DNA from: Lachnospiraceae bacterium
Lineage (GTDB): Bacteria; Bacillota; Clostridia; Lachnospirales; Lachnospiraceae
Assembly (NCBI GenBank): GCA_014804655.1
Contig: JAAUZK010000007.1
Location: 34,416-76,283 of the forward strand
DNA length: 41,868 nucleotides
Direction of reading: 5' to 3'
Made by a program: the position numbers and the translations under genes. Under the pieces are notes generated by a model, which had not been told where the DNA came from, made no database searches, and was given only the letters and a program-made list of their open reading frames with translations. Of the stretch, positions 1 to 9,326 are shown piece by piece. The first letter of the stretch is position 1. The number at the start of each line of letters is the position of its first letter.

Positions 1-103
1 AGGTATCCTGCTAAGTGCACGGGCATTCCCGTGAATCAAGGTGGCACCGCGGATAGAGATTATTCGTCCTTGACAGAATAAAATTCTGTCAAGGACTTTT
101 TTT
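1..103 (+). promoter_or_regulatory. T-box riboswitch, 3' part (trp operon leader)
   Basis: Positions 38-52 read AAGGTGGCACCGCGG, the conserved T-box sequence that pairs with the acceptor end of uncharged tRNA. It is followed directly by an intrinsic terminator (66-103), the usual order in Gram-positive T-box leaders. The specifier loop lies upstream of the window, so the cognate tRNA cannot be read. Tryptophan is inferred from the downstream trp genes. Uncharged tRNA would stabilise the antiterminator and let transcription reach trpE. Confidence 0.93.
66..103 (+). terminator. T-box intrinsic terminator
   Basis: A perfect 14-bp stem is formed by GTCCTTGACAGAAT (66-79) and ATTCTGTCAAGGAC (83-96) with a 3-nt loop, followed by seven T (97-103). 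This is the OFF state of the leader. The alternative antiterminator would use the T-box bulge just upstream. Confidence 0.95.
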
Positions 104-107
104 GCGC

Positions 108-226
108 GCATAAGCAGAGTCAGAAGTCTTAGGTGGCAGGCGCCATGCTTGTATGAGCGCATGTCACCTGAGGCTTATGACGAGCAACGCGAATGAGGAA
201 TGCTTGCATTCCGAATCTGCTTATGC
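108..226 (+). repeat. Nested inverted-repeat element between T-box terminator and trpE
   Basis: A perfect 10-bp closing stem, GCATAAGCAG (108-117) with CTGCTTATGC (217-226), encloses two hairpins. The first pairs CTTAGGTGGCA (128-138) with TGTCACCTGAG (162-172), using G-U pairs. The second is GGAATG-CTTG-CATTCC (197-212). The result is a three-way-junction fold that ends about 20 nt before the trpE ribosome binding site. It could be a dispersed palindromic repeat or part of the leader RNA. No coding sequence is supported here. Confidence 0.6.
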
Positions 227-259
227 ACGCCAAATCCACACTCAATGGAGGTAACCCTT

Positions 260-1726
260 ATGAAATTTTCACCAGACCTAAACACTGTCAAGCAGATCGC
301 CGCCACGGGAGGCTACAAGGTAGTACCCGTCAGCTGCGAGATCCTGTCTGATATCTGCACACCGATCGAAGCAATGAAAATACTGAAGAATATATCCACC
401 CACTGTTACATGCTGGAATCGGTTGCCGAGAAAGAGAAATGGGGCAGATATACTTTCTTAGGATATGATCCCAAACTGGAGATCACCTGTATTGACGGTG
501 AATTGAAAGCAGGAAATATTAAGATTCAAACCGATAACCCATCGGCATTCCTGCGCCAGATACTCACCGATTACAAGAGTCCGCGCTTTGATTACCTTCC
601 CTCTTTTACAGGCGGACTGGTCGGATATTTTGCATACGATTATCAGGGGTATCGGGAGCCGTCGGTCAAAATTCCCGTACAGGACACCGAAGCATTTAAA
701 GATGTTGATTTGATGCTCTTCGACAAGGTCATTGCCTTCGACAATTTTCGCCAGAAGATTATCCTCATTGTTAATATGCCTTTAGAAGATATCGAAGTCG
801 GATATAATAAAGCGGTTATGGAATTAAGACAACTCTGCGAGCTGCTACGCACAGGCGAAAAGAAAAATGAACCCGCCGGGCAGCTTCTGGGAGACGTCAC
901 CCCGCTGTTTGACAAAGCGCATTACTGCGATATGGTAGAAAAAGCAAAGCACCATATCCGTGAGGGAGACATCTTCCAGATCGTGCTCTCCAACCGCCTA
1001 AGCGCACCCTTTGAGGGCAGCCTGCTAGGCACATACCGAATTCTGCGCACCATCAATCCGTCACCCTATATGTTCTATTTCTCAGGAACGGATGTGGAAG
1101 TAGCCGGCGCCTCACCGGAAACTCTCGTCAAACTTGAAAACGGCGTACTGCATACATTTCCGCTGGCCGGAACAAGACCCCGCGGAAAAACCGAAACGGA
1201 GGACATTGCGCTGGAAAAAGAACTGCTGGCAGACGAAAAAGAGCTGGCAGAGCACAACATGCTGGTCGATCTGGGACGAAACGACCTCGGAAAAATCAGT
1301 AAATTCGGCACCGTTCAAGTTGAGAAACTGCATTCCATCGAGCGCTACTCCCACGTCATGCACATCGGTTCCACGGTACGGGGTGAGATTCAAAAGGACT
1401 TCGACGCACTGGATGCCATTGAAGCGGTTCTTCCTGCAGGAACACTCTCCGGTGCCCCGAAGATCAGGGCATGTCAGCTGATCGGCGAACTGGAGAATAA
1501 CAAGCGCGGTATCTACGGCGGTGCCATCGGCTACATCGATTTTACAGGCAACATGGATACCTGCATCGCCATCCGCATCGCTTACAAGAAGAACGGCAAA
1601 GTATTCGTCAGAAGCGGAGCCGGTATCGTCGCGGACTCCGTTCCCGAAAAGGAATACGAGGAATGCATCAACAAGGCGAAAGCGGTGATCAACGCCCTGT
1701 CGCTCGCAGAGGAGGTGGATCAATGA
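260..1726 (+). CDS. trpE: Anthranilate synthase component I
   Basis: With TrpG this converts chorismate and glutamine to anthranilate, the first committed step of tryptophan synthesis. The product is 488 aa, a normal length. Visible motifs are the N-terminal tryptophan-binding segment containing LES (about residue 52), the chorismate-site blocks GTRPRGKTETED and DLGRNDLGK, PAGTLSGAPKIRACQL, and near the C-terminus GIYGGAIGYI and SGAGIVADSVPEKEYEE. The ATG at 260 is chosen because GGAGG at 247-251 precedes it by 8 nt; an upstream in-frame codon at 200 lies inside the structured leader element. Its TGA overlaps the trpG ATG (ATGA), so the two subunits are probably translationally coupled. Control is by the T-box and probably by feedback inhibition. 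Confidence 0.97.
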   Translation: MKFSPDLNTVKQIAATGGYKVVPVSCEILSDICTPIEAMKILKNISTHCYMLESVAEKEKWGRYTFLGYDPKLEITCIDGELKAGNIKIQTDNPSAFLRQILTDYKSPRFDYLPSFTGGLVGYFAYDYQGYREPSVKIPVQDTEAFKDVDLMLFDKVIAFDNFRQKIILIVNMPLEDIEVGYNKAVMELRQLCELLRTGEKKNEPAGQLLGDVTPLFDKAHYCDMVEKAKHHIREGDIFQIVLSNRLSAPFEGSLLGTYRILRTINPSPYMFYFSGTDVEVAGASPETLVKLENGVLHTFPLAGTRPRGKTETEDIALEKELLADEKELAEHNMLVDLGRNDLGKISKFGTVQVEKLHSIERYSHVMHIGSTVRGEIQKDFDALDAIEAVLPAGTLSGAPKIRACQLIGELENNKRGIYGGAIGYIDFTGNMDTCIAIRIAYKKNGKVFVRSGAGIVADSVPEKEYEECINKAKAVINALSLAEEVDQ

Positions 1727-2313
1727 TTCTGCTTATAGATAACTACGACAGTTTTTCCTACAATCTCTATCAGCTCATCGGCGAGATCGATCCCGACATC
1801 AGGGTCATCCGCAATGATGAAATGGCAATAGCAGAAATTCGTGAATTAAAACCCGACCGCATCATCCTTTCTCCCGGTCCGGGAAGGCCGGAGAATGCCG
1901 GTATCATCGTAGAAGCCGCAAGAACACTTGGCAAAGAGATTCCGCTATTGGGTGTCTGTCTCGGACATCAGGCGATCTGCGCGGCATTCGGCGCGACCGT
2001 CACTTACGCCAAGGAGCTGATGCACGGAAAGCAGTCAGATGTCAATTTTAACATGGACTGTCCATTATTTAAGGGCTGTCCGGAAACCGCTCCGGTTGCC
2101 CGCTATCACTCTCTGGCGGCGGACGCAGATACCATACCGGAGGAATTAGAAATTACCGCAGTCACTACGGACGGAGAAGTAATGGCGATTCAGCACAAGG
2201 AATACCCCATTTTCGGAGTGCAGTTTCACCCTGAGTCCATTATGACTCCGGACGGGAGGACTATGTTGAGGAACTTTATACAAAGCGATTACACTAATTT
2301 ATGCGTCGAATAA
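1723..2313 (+). CDS. trpG: Anthranilate synthase component II (glutamine amidotransferase)
   Basis: Class I glutamine amidotransferase subunit supplying ammonia to TrpE. It is 196 aa and starts MILLIDNYDSF. The catalytic triad is visible as Cys79 in GVCLGHQ, His169 and Glu171 in HPES, and the oxyanion motif SPGPGRPENAG lies near residues 50-60. The ATG overlaps the trpE stop by 4 nt, with GGAGG at 1711-1715 inside trpE. It stands alone rather than fused to TrpD. An 80-bp gap follows, containing a small ACGAG-CAAA-CTCGT hairpin (2327-2340). The protein could also serve a PabB partner, but none is encoded here. Confidence 0.96.
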   Translation: MILLIDNYDSFSYNLYQLIGEIDPDIRVIRNDEMAIAEIRELKPDRIILSPGPGRPENAGIIVEAARTLGKEIPLLGVCLGHQAICAAFGATVTYAKELMHGKQSDVNFNMDCPLFKGCPETAPVARYHSLAADADTIPEELEITAVTTDGEVMAIQHKEYPIFGVQFHPESIMTPDGRTMLRNFIQSDYTNLCVE

Positions 2314-2393
2314 ATACTGCAAAAAAACGAGCAAACTCGTAAAACATATCACTTTTCTAATTATAATAAACAAAGAAGTAGGAGGATTTAGAC

Positions 2394-3419
2394 ATGATTA
2401 AAGAAGCAATTGTAAAAATCGTAAACAAAGAAGACCTCACCTACGATGAGGCTTATGCCGTAATGAACGAAATTATGAGCGGCGACACCACACCCACACA
2501 GAATGCCGCATTCCTCGCGGCGCTTTCCGCCAAGAGTGCAAAAGCCGAGACGACCGATGAGATCGCAGGATGCGCGGCTGCCATGCGTGATCACGCCACC
2601 AAGGTAGAGACCGGCATGGATATTTTTGAGATCGTAGGAACCGGAGGTGATAACGCGCACAGCTTTAATATTTCCACCACTTCCGCCCTCGTATGCGCTG
2701 CAGGCGGCATGAAGGTAGCCAAGCACGGAAACCGCGCGGCTTCCTCACAGTGCGGCACGGCAGACTGCCTCGAAGCTCTGGGCGTAAACATCCAGCAAAG
2801 CCCCGACAGATGTATCGAGCTGTTAAACGAAGTCGGCATGTGTTTCTTTTTTGCACAGAAATACCATACTTCCATGAAATATGTAGGCGCTATCCGCAAA
2901 GAATTAGGCTTCCGCACCGTATTCAACATCCTCGGGCCACTTACCAACCCCGGAAGCCCAGCAATGCAGCTCCTTGGCGTATATGACGAATATCTGGCAG
3001 AACCCTTGGCACAGGTTTTGATCAGCCTTGGTGTGAAGCGCGGTATGGTCGTCTACGGTCAGGATAAGCTGGATGAAATTTCCATGAGCGCACCCACCAC
3101 TGTCTGCGAGATGAAAGACGGCTGGTTCAAATCTTATGTGATTACTCCCGAACAGTTCGGATTTGAGCGCTGCACCAAGGCTGACCTTGAAGGCGGCACC
3201 CCGGAAGAAAATGCAAATATTGTTCTTGCCATTCTGAAAGGTGAAAAAGGCCACAAACGCAATGCTGTGCTGATGAATGCGGGCGCGGCGCTCTACATCG
3301 GCGGCAAAGCTGAGACTATGGAAGACGGAATCCGTCTCGCCGCAGAACTGATTGATTCCGGCAAAGTGCTGGAAACGTTGAATAAATTTATTGAGGTGAG
3401 CAACCGGCCGGAAACGTAA
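2394..3419 (+). CDS. trpD: Anthranilate phosphoribosyltransferase
   Basis: Transfers the phosphoribosyl group of PRPP to anthranilate. It is 341 aa, the usual length. The PRPP-binding [14 protein letters not shown] block (about residue 82 on), [15 protein letters not shown], and [10 protein letters not shown] with downstream metal-binding acidic residues are all visible. GGAGG at 2381-2385 lies 8 nt before the ATG. It is third in the trp operon, and the 80-nt gap after trpG suggests separate initiation rather than coupling. No missing motif was seen. Confidence 0.96.
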   Translation: MIKEAIVKIVNKEDLTYDEAYAVMNEIMSGDTTPTQNAAFLAALSAKSAKAETTDEIAGCAAAMRDHATKVETGMDIFEIVGTGGDNAHSFNISTTSALVCAAGGMKVAKHGNRAASSQCGTADCLEALGVNIQQSPDRCIELLNEVGMCFFFAQKYHTSMKYVGAIRKELGFRTVFNILGPLTNPGSPAMQLLGVYDEYLAEPLAQVLISLGVKRGMVVYGQDKLDEISMSAPTTVCEMKDGWFKSYVITPEQFGFERCTKADLEGGTPEENANIVLAILKGEKGHKRNAVLMNAGAALYIGGKAETMEDGIRLAAELIDSGKVLETLNKFIEVSNRPET

Positions 3420-3455
3420 CTGCAAAACAGACTCATGAAGGAGGTACGTCACCAA

Positions 3456-4304
3456 ATGACGATATTAGATCAGCTTGCCGACCACGCAAGAGAACGTGTA
3501 GAACAGGCCAAAAGAACTATACCGCTTGAAACAGTTAAACAACAGGCTCTTTCACTTACTGAAATATCTGATACCACAAATGTTTCCAATGATATTTCCG
3601 TAAACAAAAACAATTATAAACAACAGGTGCGTGATAAGTTCTCTTTTGAACGTGCTTTACAAAAACCCAGAATCTCCTTTATCTGTGAATGCAAAAAAGC
3701 ATCTCCCTCCAAAGGTCTGATTGCCCCGGATTTCCCGTATCTGCAGATTGCCAAAGAGTATGAGGCGGCAGGGGCCGACTGTATTTCCGTCCTCACAGAA
3801 CCAAAATGGTTCCTGGGAAGTGACAGCTATTTAAAAGAAATCTCAGGCACTGTTTCCACACCCTGTCTGCGCAAAGATTTTACTGTAGACGAATATATGA
3901 TCTACGAAGCCAGACTGTTAGGCGCCTCAGCTGTACTCTTGATCTGCTCCATATTGAGTGAAGCGCAGATCAAGGAATACATCAACATCTGTGATACTCT
4001 GGGACTATCGGCGCTGGTGGAAGCCCACGATGATAAAGAAGTACAGATGGCACTGAACGCCGGAGCACGCATCATCGGCGTCAACAACCGTAATCTGAAG
4101 GACTTCTCCGTAGATACCGACAACAGCCGCCGACTGCGCGAACTGATTCCGCAGGATGTCCTGTTTGTCTCCGAGAGCGGCGTAAGCACTGCTGACGACG
4201 TGAAGAGACTTCGCGAAATCGGTGCTGATGCGGTCCTGATCGGGGAGACACTGATGCGAGCCACGGATAAAAAAGCAAAGCTTAACGAACTGCGTGGCAA
4301 CTAA
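3456..4304 (+). CDS. trpC: Indole-3-glycerol phosphate synthase
   Basis: Closes the indole ring from CdRP. The product is 282 aa with TIM-barrel motifs in order: ICECKKASPSKGLI (substrate lysine), GADCISVLTEPKWF, LRKDFTVDEYMIYEARLLGA, LVEAHD, GVNNRNLKDF, VSESGV and GADAVLIGETLM. The ATG at 3456 is preferred over the in-frame ATG at 3435 because AAGGAGG (3438-3444) lies between them; the 11-nt spacing is slightly long. The N-terminal region holds a polar Asn/Lys-rich stretch (about residues 30-50) that makes it longer than typical 250-265 aa homologues. Confidence 0.95.
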   Translation: MTILDQLADHARERVEQAKRTIPLETVKQQALSLTEISDTTNVSNDISVNKNNYKQQVRDKFSFERALQKPRISFICECKKASPSKGLIAPDFPYLQIAKEYEAAGADCISVLTEPKWFLGSDSYLKEISGTVSTPCLRKDFTVDEYMIYEARLLGASAVLLICSILSEAQIKEYINICDTLGLSALVEAHDDKEVQMALNAGARIIGVNNRNLKDFSVDTDNSRRLRELIPQDVLFVSESGVSTADDVKRLREIGADAVLIGETLMRATDKKAKLNELRGN

Positions 4305-4325
4305 GATAAGGGTTAGGAGACCAAT

Positions 4326-4931
4326 ATGACAAAAATCAAACTCTGCGGCTTATCCAGACCTTGCGATATAGAAACAGCAAACAGATTAAGCCCGGAATAT
4401 ATCGGTTTTGTCTTTGCCCCGAAAAGTATTCGGTATGTAAACAGCGAAAAGGCGGCTGAGTTGAAAAAACTGCTTCACCCATCCATTAAGGCTGTGGGTG
4501 TATTTGTGCGGGAAAATCCTGAAACTGTCGCCGAACTATTAAGAAGCGGCACAATTGACATAGCGCAGCTTCACGGCGGCGAATCCGAGGAATACATCAA
4601 ACAGCTTCGGGCACTCACCGACAAGCCGATCATCAAAGCATACCGCATTGATACCGTTCAGGATGTGGAGGCAGCAAATAAGAGCAGTGCCGATTATGTC
4701 TTACTGGATTCCGGTCAGGGCGGAACCGGTACAACATTCGACTGGAACTTACTTGAAAAGATCGACCGTCCCTATTTTCTTGCCGGAGGACTTAACGCTG
4801 ACAATGTCCGTAGTGCCATAGAAAGGCTGAATCCCTATGCCGTCGATGTCAGTTCCGGCATTGAGACCGATGGTCATAAAGATAGCAATAAAATGGAAGA
4901 CTTCGTCCATGCGGTTACATTATCTTACTGA
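4326..4931 (+). CDS. trpF: Phosphoribosylanthranilate isomerase
   Basis: Amadori isomerisation of PRA to CdRP. It is 201 aa. The KLCGLSRPCDIETAN start carries the catalytic-cysteine motif of the family (usually KICG). Also visible are YIGFVFAPKSIRYV, DIAQLHGGE, LLDSGQGGTGTTFDW with the catalytic Asp, LAGGLNADNV and AVDVSSGIE. AGGAG at 4315-4319 precedes the ATG. It is separate from trpC rather than fused. A 162-bp gap follows before trpB, holding only a 6-bp hairpin (CTCCGC/GCGGAG, 5008-5026). Confidence 0.95.
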   Translation: MTKIKLCGLSRPCDIETANRLSPEYIGFVFAPKSIRYVNSEKAAELKKLLHPSIKAVGVFVRENPETVAELLRSGTIDIAQLHGGESEEYIKQLRALTDKPIIKAYRIDTVQDVEAANKSSADYVLLDSGQGGTGTTFDWNLLEKIDRPYFLAGGLNADNVRSAIERLNPYAVDVSSGIETDGHKDSNKMEDFVHAVTLSY

Positions 4932-5093
4932 TAATTGGAAATCGAAGCATTCATAGTATAGATAAAAGTCTCTGCAAATGCAAAATGCTAATTATCCATG
5001 GCCGCAACTCCGCAGATGTAGCGGAGACAAAAAACACCGAAATAGAAATGCATTAGTTAAATGAACTTCATACGAAAGGAGCAATCTAAAAAA

Positions 5094-6284
5094 ATGACAA
5101 ATACAAACGGACGCTTCGGCACCCACGGTGGTCAGTATATTCCCGAAACGCTGATGAACGCCGTGATCGAATTGGAAGAAGCGTATAACCACTACAAAAA
5201 TGATCCTGAATTTAACAAAGAGCTGTCTGAGCTTTTTAACGAATACGCGGGCAGACCTTCACGGCTTTACTACGCCGGGAAGATGACCGAAGACTTAGGC
5301 GGTGCGAAAATTTATCTCAAGCGCGAAGACCTTAACCACACAGGCGCTCACAAGATCAACAACGTACTGGGTCAGGCACTGCTCGCCAAGAAAATGGGGA
5401 AAACACGTCTGATCGCCGAGACCGGCGCAGGTCAGCATGGCGTTGCCACCGCTACAGCCGCCGCACTTATGGGCATGGAATGCGTCGTGTTTATGGGGGA
5501 GGAAGACACCATTCGTCAGGCACTCAACGTATACCGTATGCGCCTGCTTGGAGCCGAAGTGATTCCCGTGAAATCGGGAACTGCCACCTTAAAAGACGCC
5601 GTGTCGGAAGCGATGCGCGAGTGGACTTCCCGCATCGCCGATACACATTACTGTCTCGGTTCCGTGATGGGGCCCCATCCTTTCCCGACTATTGTGCGAG
5701 ATTTTCAGGCAGTCATTTCAAAAGAGATCAAAGAACAGATTCTTGCGAAAGAAGGAAAACTGCCCGATGCAGTCGTTGCCTGTGTCGGAGGCGGCTCTAA
5801 TGCCATCGGCAGTTTCTATCATTTTATTAAAGATGACACCGTGAAATTAATCGGCTGCGAGGCGGCAGGAAGAGGCATTGACACATTTGAGACTGCCGCT
5901 ACCATGAACACCGGAAGGATCGGTATTTTTCACGGTATGAAATCCTATTTCTGTCAGGACGAATATGGTCAAATTGCTCCGGTCTATTCCATATCTGCCG
6001 GACTGGACTATCCCGGCATCGGCCCGGAACATGCCTATCTGCATGATATCGGCAGAGCGGAATATGTGCCCGTAACCGACGATGAAGCGGTATGTGCCTT
6101 CGAGTATCTGGCCCAAACAGAGGGCATCATTCCCGCCATCGAGTCATCCCATGCCGTTGCACATGCAATGAAGATTGCACCGAAGATGGATAAAGACCAG
6201 ATCATCGTTATCACCATTTCCGGAAGAGGCGATAAGGACTGCGCCGCCATCGCCCGCTACAGAGGGGAGGATATCCATGAGTAA
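5094..6284 (+). CDS. trpB: Tryptophan synthase beta chain
   Basis: PLP enzyme condensing indole with serine. It is 396 aa, the standard TrpB1 length. Lys87 in HTGAHKINN is the Schiff-base lysine. [14 protein letters not shown], the phosphate-binding GGGSNAIG and C-terminal SGRGDKD are present. The ATG at 5094 gives the usual N-terminus ([16 protein letters not shown]). AAAGGAG lies at 5075-5081, 12 nt upstream, so initiation may be moderate; an upstream in-frame ATG at 5061 precedes that site and lacks its own. The last 8 nt overlap trpA, consistent with stoichiometric expression of the alpha2beta2 complex. Confidence 0.96.
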   Translation: MTNTNGRFGTHGGQYIPETLMNAVIELEEAYNHYKNDPEFNKELSELFNEYAGRPSRLYYAGKMTEDLGGAKIYLKREDLNHTGAHKINNVLGQALLAKKMGKTRLIAETGAGQHGVATATAAALMGMECVVFMGEEDTIRQALNVYRMRLLGAEVIPVKSGTATLKDAVSEAMREWTSRIADTHYCLGSVMGPHPFPTIVRDFQAVISKEIKEQILAKEGKLPDAVVACVGGGSNAIGSFYHFIKDDTVKLIGCEAAGRGIDTFETAATMNTGRIGIFHGMKSYFCQDEYGQIAPVYSISAGLDYPGIGPEHAYLHDIGRAEYVPVTDDEAVCAFEYLAQTEGIIPAIESSHAVAHAMKIAPKMDKDQIIVITISGRGDKDCAAIARYRGEDIHE

Positions 6285-7047
6285 GATAAAATCAGCTTTT
6301 GAAAACGGAAAAGCATTCATCGCTTTTATTACCTGCGGCGATCCCGACTTGGAAACAACCGCCGCCACTGTCCGCGCCGCTGTGGAAAACGGTGCCGACC
6401 TGATCGAACTTGGGATTCCTTTTTCCGATCCTACTGCCGAAGGTCCCGTCATTCAAGGCGCTAATATCCGCGCATTAAACGGCGGCATTACCACAGACAA
6501 GATTTTTGCATTTGTCAAAAAACTTCGTCAGGATGTCAAAATCCCGATGGTGTTTATGACCTACGCAAACGTTATTTTTTCCTATGGAACGGAACGATTC
6601 ATCTCGACATGCCGCGATATTGAAATTGACGGACTGATCCTGCCCGACCTGCCTTTTGAGGAAAAAGAGGAATTTCTTCCTATGTGTCATGAGTACGGGG
6701 TGGATCTGATATCCCTGATCGCACCTACTTCCGAAAACCGTATCGCCATGATCGCAAAGGAAGCCGACGGTTTCCTATACATCGTATCTTCTCTCGGCGT
6801 CACCGGAATGAGAAGTGAGATAAAGACCGACCTGAAATCTATTGTTGATGTAGTGCGCCAGAATACCGATATTCCGTGTGCTATCGGCTTCGGTATTTCC
6901 ACACCCGAACAGGCTAAGAAAATGGCAGATATCTCTGACGGAGCCATTGTCGGTTCCGCGATTATCAAGCTACTGGAAAAATACGGGAAAGGCGCGCCGA
7001 AGTATGTCGGGGAATATGTGAAATCGATGAAAGATGCGCTACGATAA
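6277..7047 (+). CDS. trpA: Tryptophan synthase alpha chain
   Basis: Cleaves indole-3-glycerol phosphate and channels indole to TrpB. It is 256 aa. Catalytic Glu44 and Asp51 are visible in [16 protein letters not shown]. Further blocks are [49 protein letters not shown] and [11 protein letters not shown]. The ATG at 6277 is preceded by GGGGAGG (6264-6270) and overlaps trpB by 8 nt. It is the last trp gene before the terminator. Confidence 0.96.
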   Translation: MSKIKSAFENGKAFIAFITCGDPDLETTAATVRAAVENGADLIELGIPFSDPTAEGPVIQGANIRALNGGITTDKIFAFVKKLRQDVKIPMVFMTYANVIFSYGTERFISTCRDIEIDGLILPDLPFEEKEEFLPMCHEYGVDLISLIAPTSENRIAMIAKEADGFLYIVSSLGVTGMRSEIKTDLKSIVDVVRQNTDIPCAIGFGISTPEQAKKMADISDGAIVGSAIIKLLEKYGKGAPKYVGEYVKSMKDALR

Positions 7048-7095
7048 CGACACCAGTGCATGAAGTTGGCAGACAACGGAAAAATCAACCACAAA

Positions 7096-7139
7096 AAAGG
7101 GAGTGTTAATGCTGCGGCACAACATTCCCTTTATTTTTG
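7096..7139. terminator. Bidirectional intrinsic terminator
   Basis: AAAGGGAGTGTT (7096-7107) pairs with AACATTCCCTTT (7121-7132), with one wobble. On the plus strand ATTTTTG follows; on the minus strand the stem is followed by a T6 run. It separates trpA from the converging ABC permease gene and can serve both. Confidence 0.85.
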
Positions 7140-7142
7140 CCT

Positions 7143-8348
7143 TTATCTCGCCTTCACAAACGCCCTCCGAATAAACAGCAGCGCCCCGACACTGATCACC
7201 GTATACACGATCACCACCATTACCACATAGGAGATGATAACATTTCCCATCGTATAGCTCACAAACGATCCCATCATTTCTTCCAGGTTACATGCCCTGA
7301 CCGGGAAAAGAAAATTGATATGATTCCACAAACCGCTTTCCTTGCTCATGGGGAAAAATGTCGGTGCAATGATGATTGCCGCACCGATGACCAGCGTCGC
7401 AAGCGAGGAACGCAGACCTGCGGAACTGCACAGCAGTACCAGTGCAAGCGCGATACCGATGAGCACAACGATCGCAAGGTTACAAAGGCATGCCTGCCCA
7501 ACAGTGAGATTATACGGTATTACCGAATCCCATAATTGCACCGGCAGATCAGCACCCGGCAGTCCCAGAATCAAAGCGATCGACCCTACCGCGAGCAGTG
7601 CGCCACCCATCAGATATCCAACTACGAAAAGTACGGAAACCGCAATCTTTGCCCAGACTATCCTGTCTTTTCCATATTTTGTCGTAAGTAACAGAAACGC
7701 TGCGCCGGACTCATACTCAGCGGAAAAGACAGAACTCGTACATATAATAACGACAAACAACATATATACGCCTACGAAGATCATTTCCCAGAGATCAGTC
7801 ATAACGCTCTGTTCTCCCCACCGGAACGGAATATTTGTATTCTCCGCCTTTTCAACCCAATATGCTTTCTCTGATTCCGTATAATTACCAAAAGAAAAAT
7901 CACAGTTGAGATAATCTGTAATCTTCTCCATACGATGCTCATAAAATCTTGCGCCGTCCGTCAGATCAAGTTTATCCAGAGCATTTTTATCTATGGTGTT
8001 TTCTCTCATGTCCGTATAACTTTTTGCCGCAAAATAAAAGATATCTCCCAACGGGCGAATAACTTCCAAGTATGCTTCATCGGTCTCTAAATCCATCTCA
8101 TGACTTTGTATCTCACTGATAAGTTCCGTCATATACTCCTCAGTGATCACATCCGCCTGTGCCTTAGCCCTTGCCTGCTTCATACGGATCGCCTCGATTC
8201 CCTCTATGTAACTGTCTGTCTTTTCATCATAGAAGCTCTCCTGTGTAACATAGTTAAACACACATATACCAATCAGAATATAGCCCAGCAGCATAGCAAT
8301 CACATTCAGTCTGCGCTCAAATATTTTCTTCCATTCATATCGCATCAT
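7143..8348 (-). CDS. ABC-2 type transporter permease
   Basis: 401 aa membrane subunit. One transmembrane helix lies near residues 16-34, then a large extracytoplasmic loop (about 35-185) rich in acidic residues and Tyr. About five C-terminal helices follow, among them MIFVGVYMLFVVIICTSSVF, a helix after the KDRIVWAK segment, LAIVVLIGIALALVLL and VIISYVVMVVIVYTVISV. The first-helix, big-loop, helix-bundle plan is that of ABC-2 permeases. AGGGAG and GAGG lie just upstream of the ATG. It is 58 bp downstream of its ATPase. The substrate cannot be read; export of a peptide, antibiotic or cell-envelope compound is common for such pairs. Confidence 0.8.
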   Translation of the reverse strand: MMRYEWKKIFERRLNVIAMLLGYILIGICVFNYVTQESFYDEKTDSYIEGIEAIRMKQARAKAQADVITEEYMTELISEIQSHEMDLETDEAYLEVIRPLGDIFYFAAKSYTDMRENTIDKNALDKLDLTDGARFYEHRMEKITDYLNCDFSFGNYTESEKAYWVEKAENTNIPFRWGEQSVMTDLWEMIFVGVYMLFVVIICTSSVFSAEYESGAAFLLLTTKYGKDRIVWAKIAVSVLFVVGYLMGGALLAVGSIALILGLPGADLPVQLWDSVIPYNLTVGQACLCNLAIVVLIGIALALVLLCSSAGLRSSLATLVIGAAIIIAPTFFPMSKESGLWNHINFLFPVRACNLEEMMGSFVSYTMGNVIISYVVMVVIVYTVISVGALLFIRRAFVKAR

Positions 8349-8406
8349 AACCTCGTCTCCCTCTCTTCAAAGTCGAATATTTCTGTTCATTTCGTCCTGA
8401 TACCAG

Positions 8407-9156
8407 TCAAATTTCTTCCTCGGAAAAATAAAATAAATAAAGCTTCTCCAGATTAAACTTCTCCGGCCCCTCATCTCCCGCCACTTCCAGATAATGTTTT
8501 TTCAAATCCTCCAGTGTTCCCTGTGCGATAAACTGTCCCTGCTTCATCAGGAAAATCCAGTCTGCGATCTCCTCTACATCGGACACGATATGGGTGGAGA
8601 GGATGACGATCCGTTCTTTACCTAATTCCGCAATCATATTGCGAAAACGTACCCGCTCCTTCGGGTCTAATCCCGCCGTAGGCTCATCCAGCACAAGAAT
8701 CTTCGGATCGTTCAGCAATGCCTGCGCAATACCCAGCCTCTGCCGCATACCGCCGGAAAAGGTTTTGATCTTATGCCGCATTTCGTTCGCCAGTCCCACC
8801 TTCTGTAAAAGAAGTTTGCTCTGTTGCTTAGCATAACTTCGATTCAAGCCTTTTAGGGACGCAATGTATAACATAAATTCCATTGCCGTAAAATTAGGAT
8901 AATATCCGAAATCCTGCGGCAGATACCCAAGCAGATCCCGATACCTTCCCTCCATCGCTCCGATCTCCTCGCCGCCAAGCCGAATCTCACCGCTGCTGAT
9001 TTCGGCTATTCCGCATATCATACGCATAAGCGTCGTTTTGCCTGCGCCGTTTGCTCCGAGAAGTCCATATACGCCTTCCTTTAGAGTTGTGCTTAGGCGG
9101 TCTACTGCAATTTTATTTTTATACTGCTTAGTCACCCGGTCTAATATCAGTTCCAT
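8407..9156 (-). CDS. ABC transporter ATP-binding protein
   Basis: 249 aa nucleotide-binding subunit. Walker A GANGAGKTT is at about residues 34-42, Q-loop LPQDFG, signature FSGGMRQRLGIAQAL, Walker B ILVLDEPTAGLD and H-loop STHI. The compact C-terminus is typical of drug or bacteriocin-type exporters. AAAGGAC precedes the ATG. It sits between an upstream membrane protein and the downstream permease on one strand. With the ECF sigma factor at the head of the locus, a stress-induced efflux or envelope-protection role is plausible but inferred. Confidence 0.9.
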   Translation of the reverse strand: MELILDRVTKQYKNKIAVDRLSTTLKEGVYGLLGANGAGKTTLMRMICGIAEISSGEIRLGGEEIGAMEGRYRDLLGYLPQDFGYYPNFTAMEFMLYIASLKGLNRSYAKQQSKLLLQKVGLANEMRHKIKTFSGGMRQRLGIAQALLNDPKILVLDEPTAGLDPKERVRFRNMIAELGKERIVILSTHIVSDVEEIADWIFLMKQGQFIAQGTLEDLKKHYLEVAGDEGPEKFNLEKLYLFYFSEEEI

Positions 9157-9326
9157 ATTTCAAGTCCTTTCCTTTTTCCAATTCTGATATTTCATGCTCT
9201 GCTTTCTCGTATTTTGCTGTTTCAGATAATACTGTTTCCGCGTTTCCCTTTATTTCCACCGTGCCTGACCGCTCAATCTTACTTCATATTAATCCGCCCA
9301 ATTCTTTCCGTTTTCTGTTTATCCCC

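Noticed and set aside
1112..1723. 203-codon minus-strand frame inside trpE
   Set aside because: It lies fully antisense to a complete, motif-rich trpE and encodes no recognisable domain.
2904..3455. 183-codon minus-strand frame over trpD
   Set aside because: Antisense to conserved trpD coding sequence and lacking its own function-like features.
9157..9326. Small gene in the gap between the membrane protein and ATPase
   Set aside because: No start with a ribosome binding site and no sensible frame. It appears to be plain AT-rich spacer.
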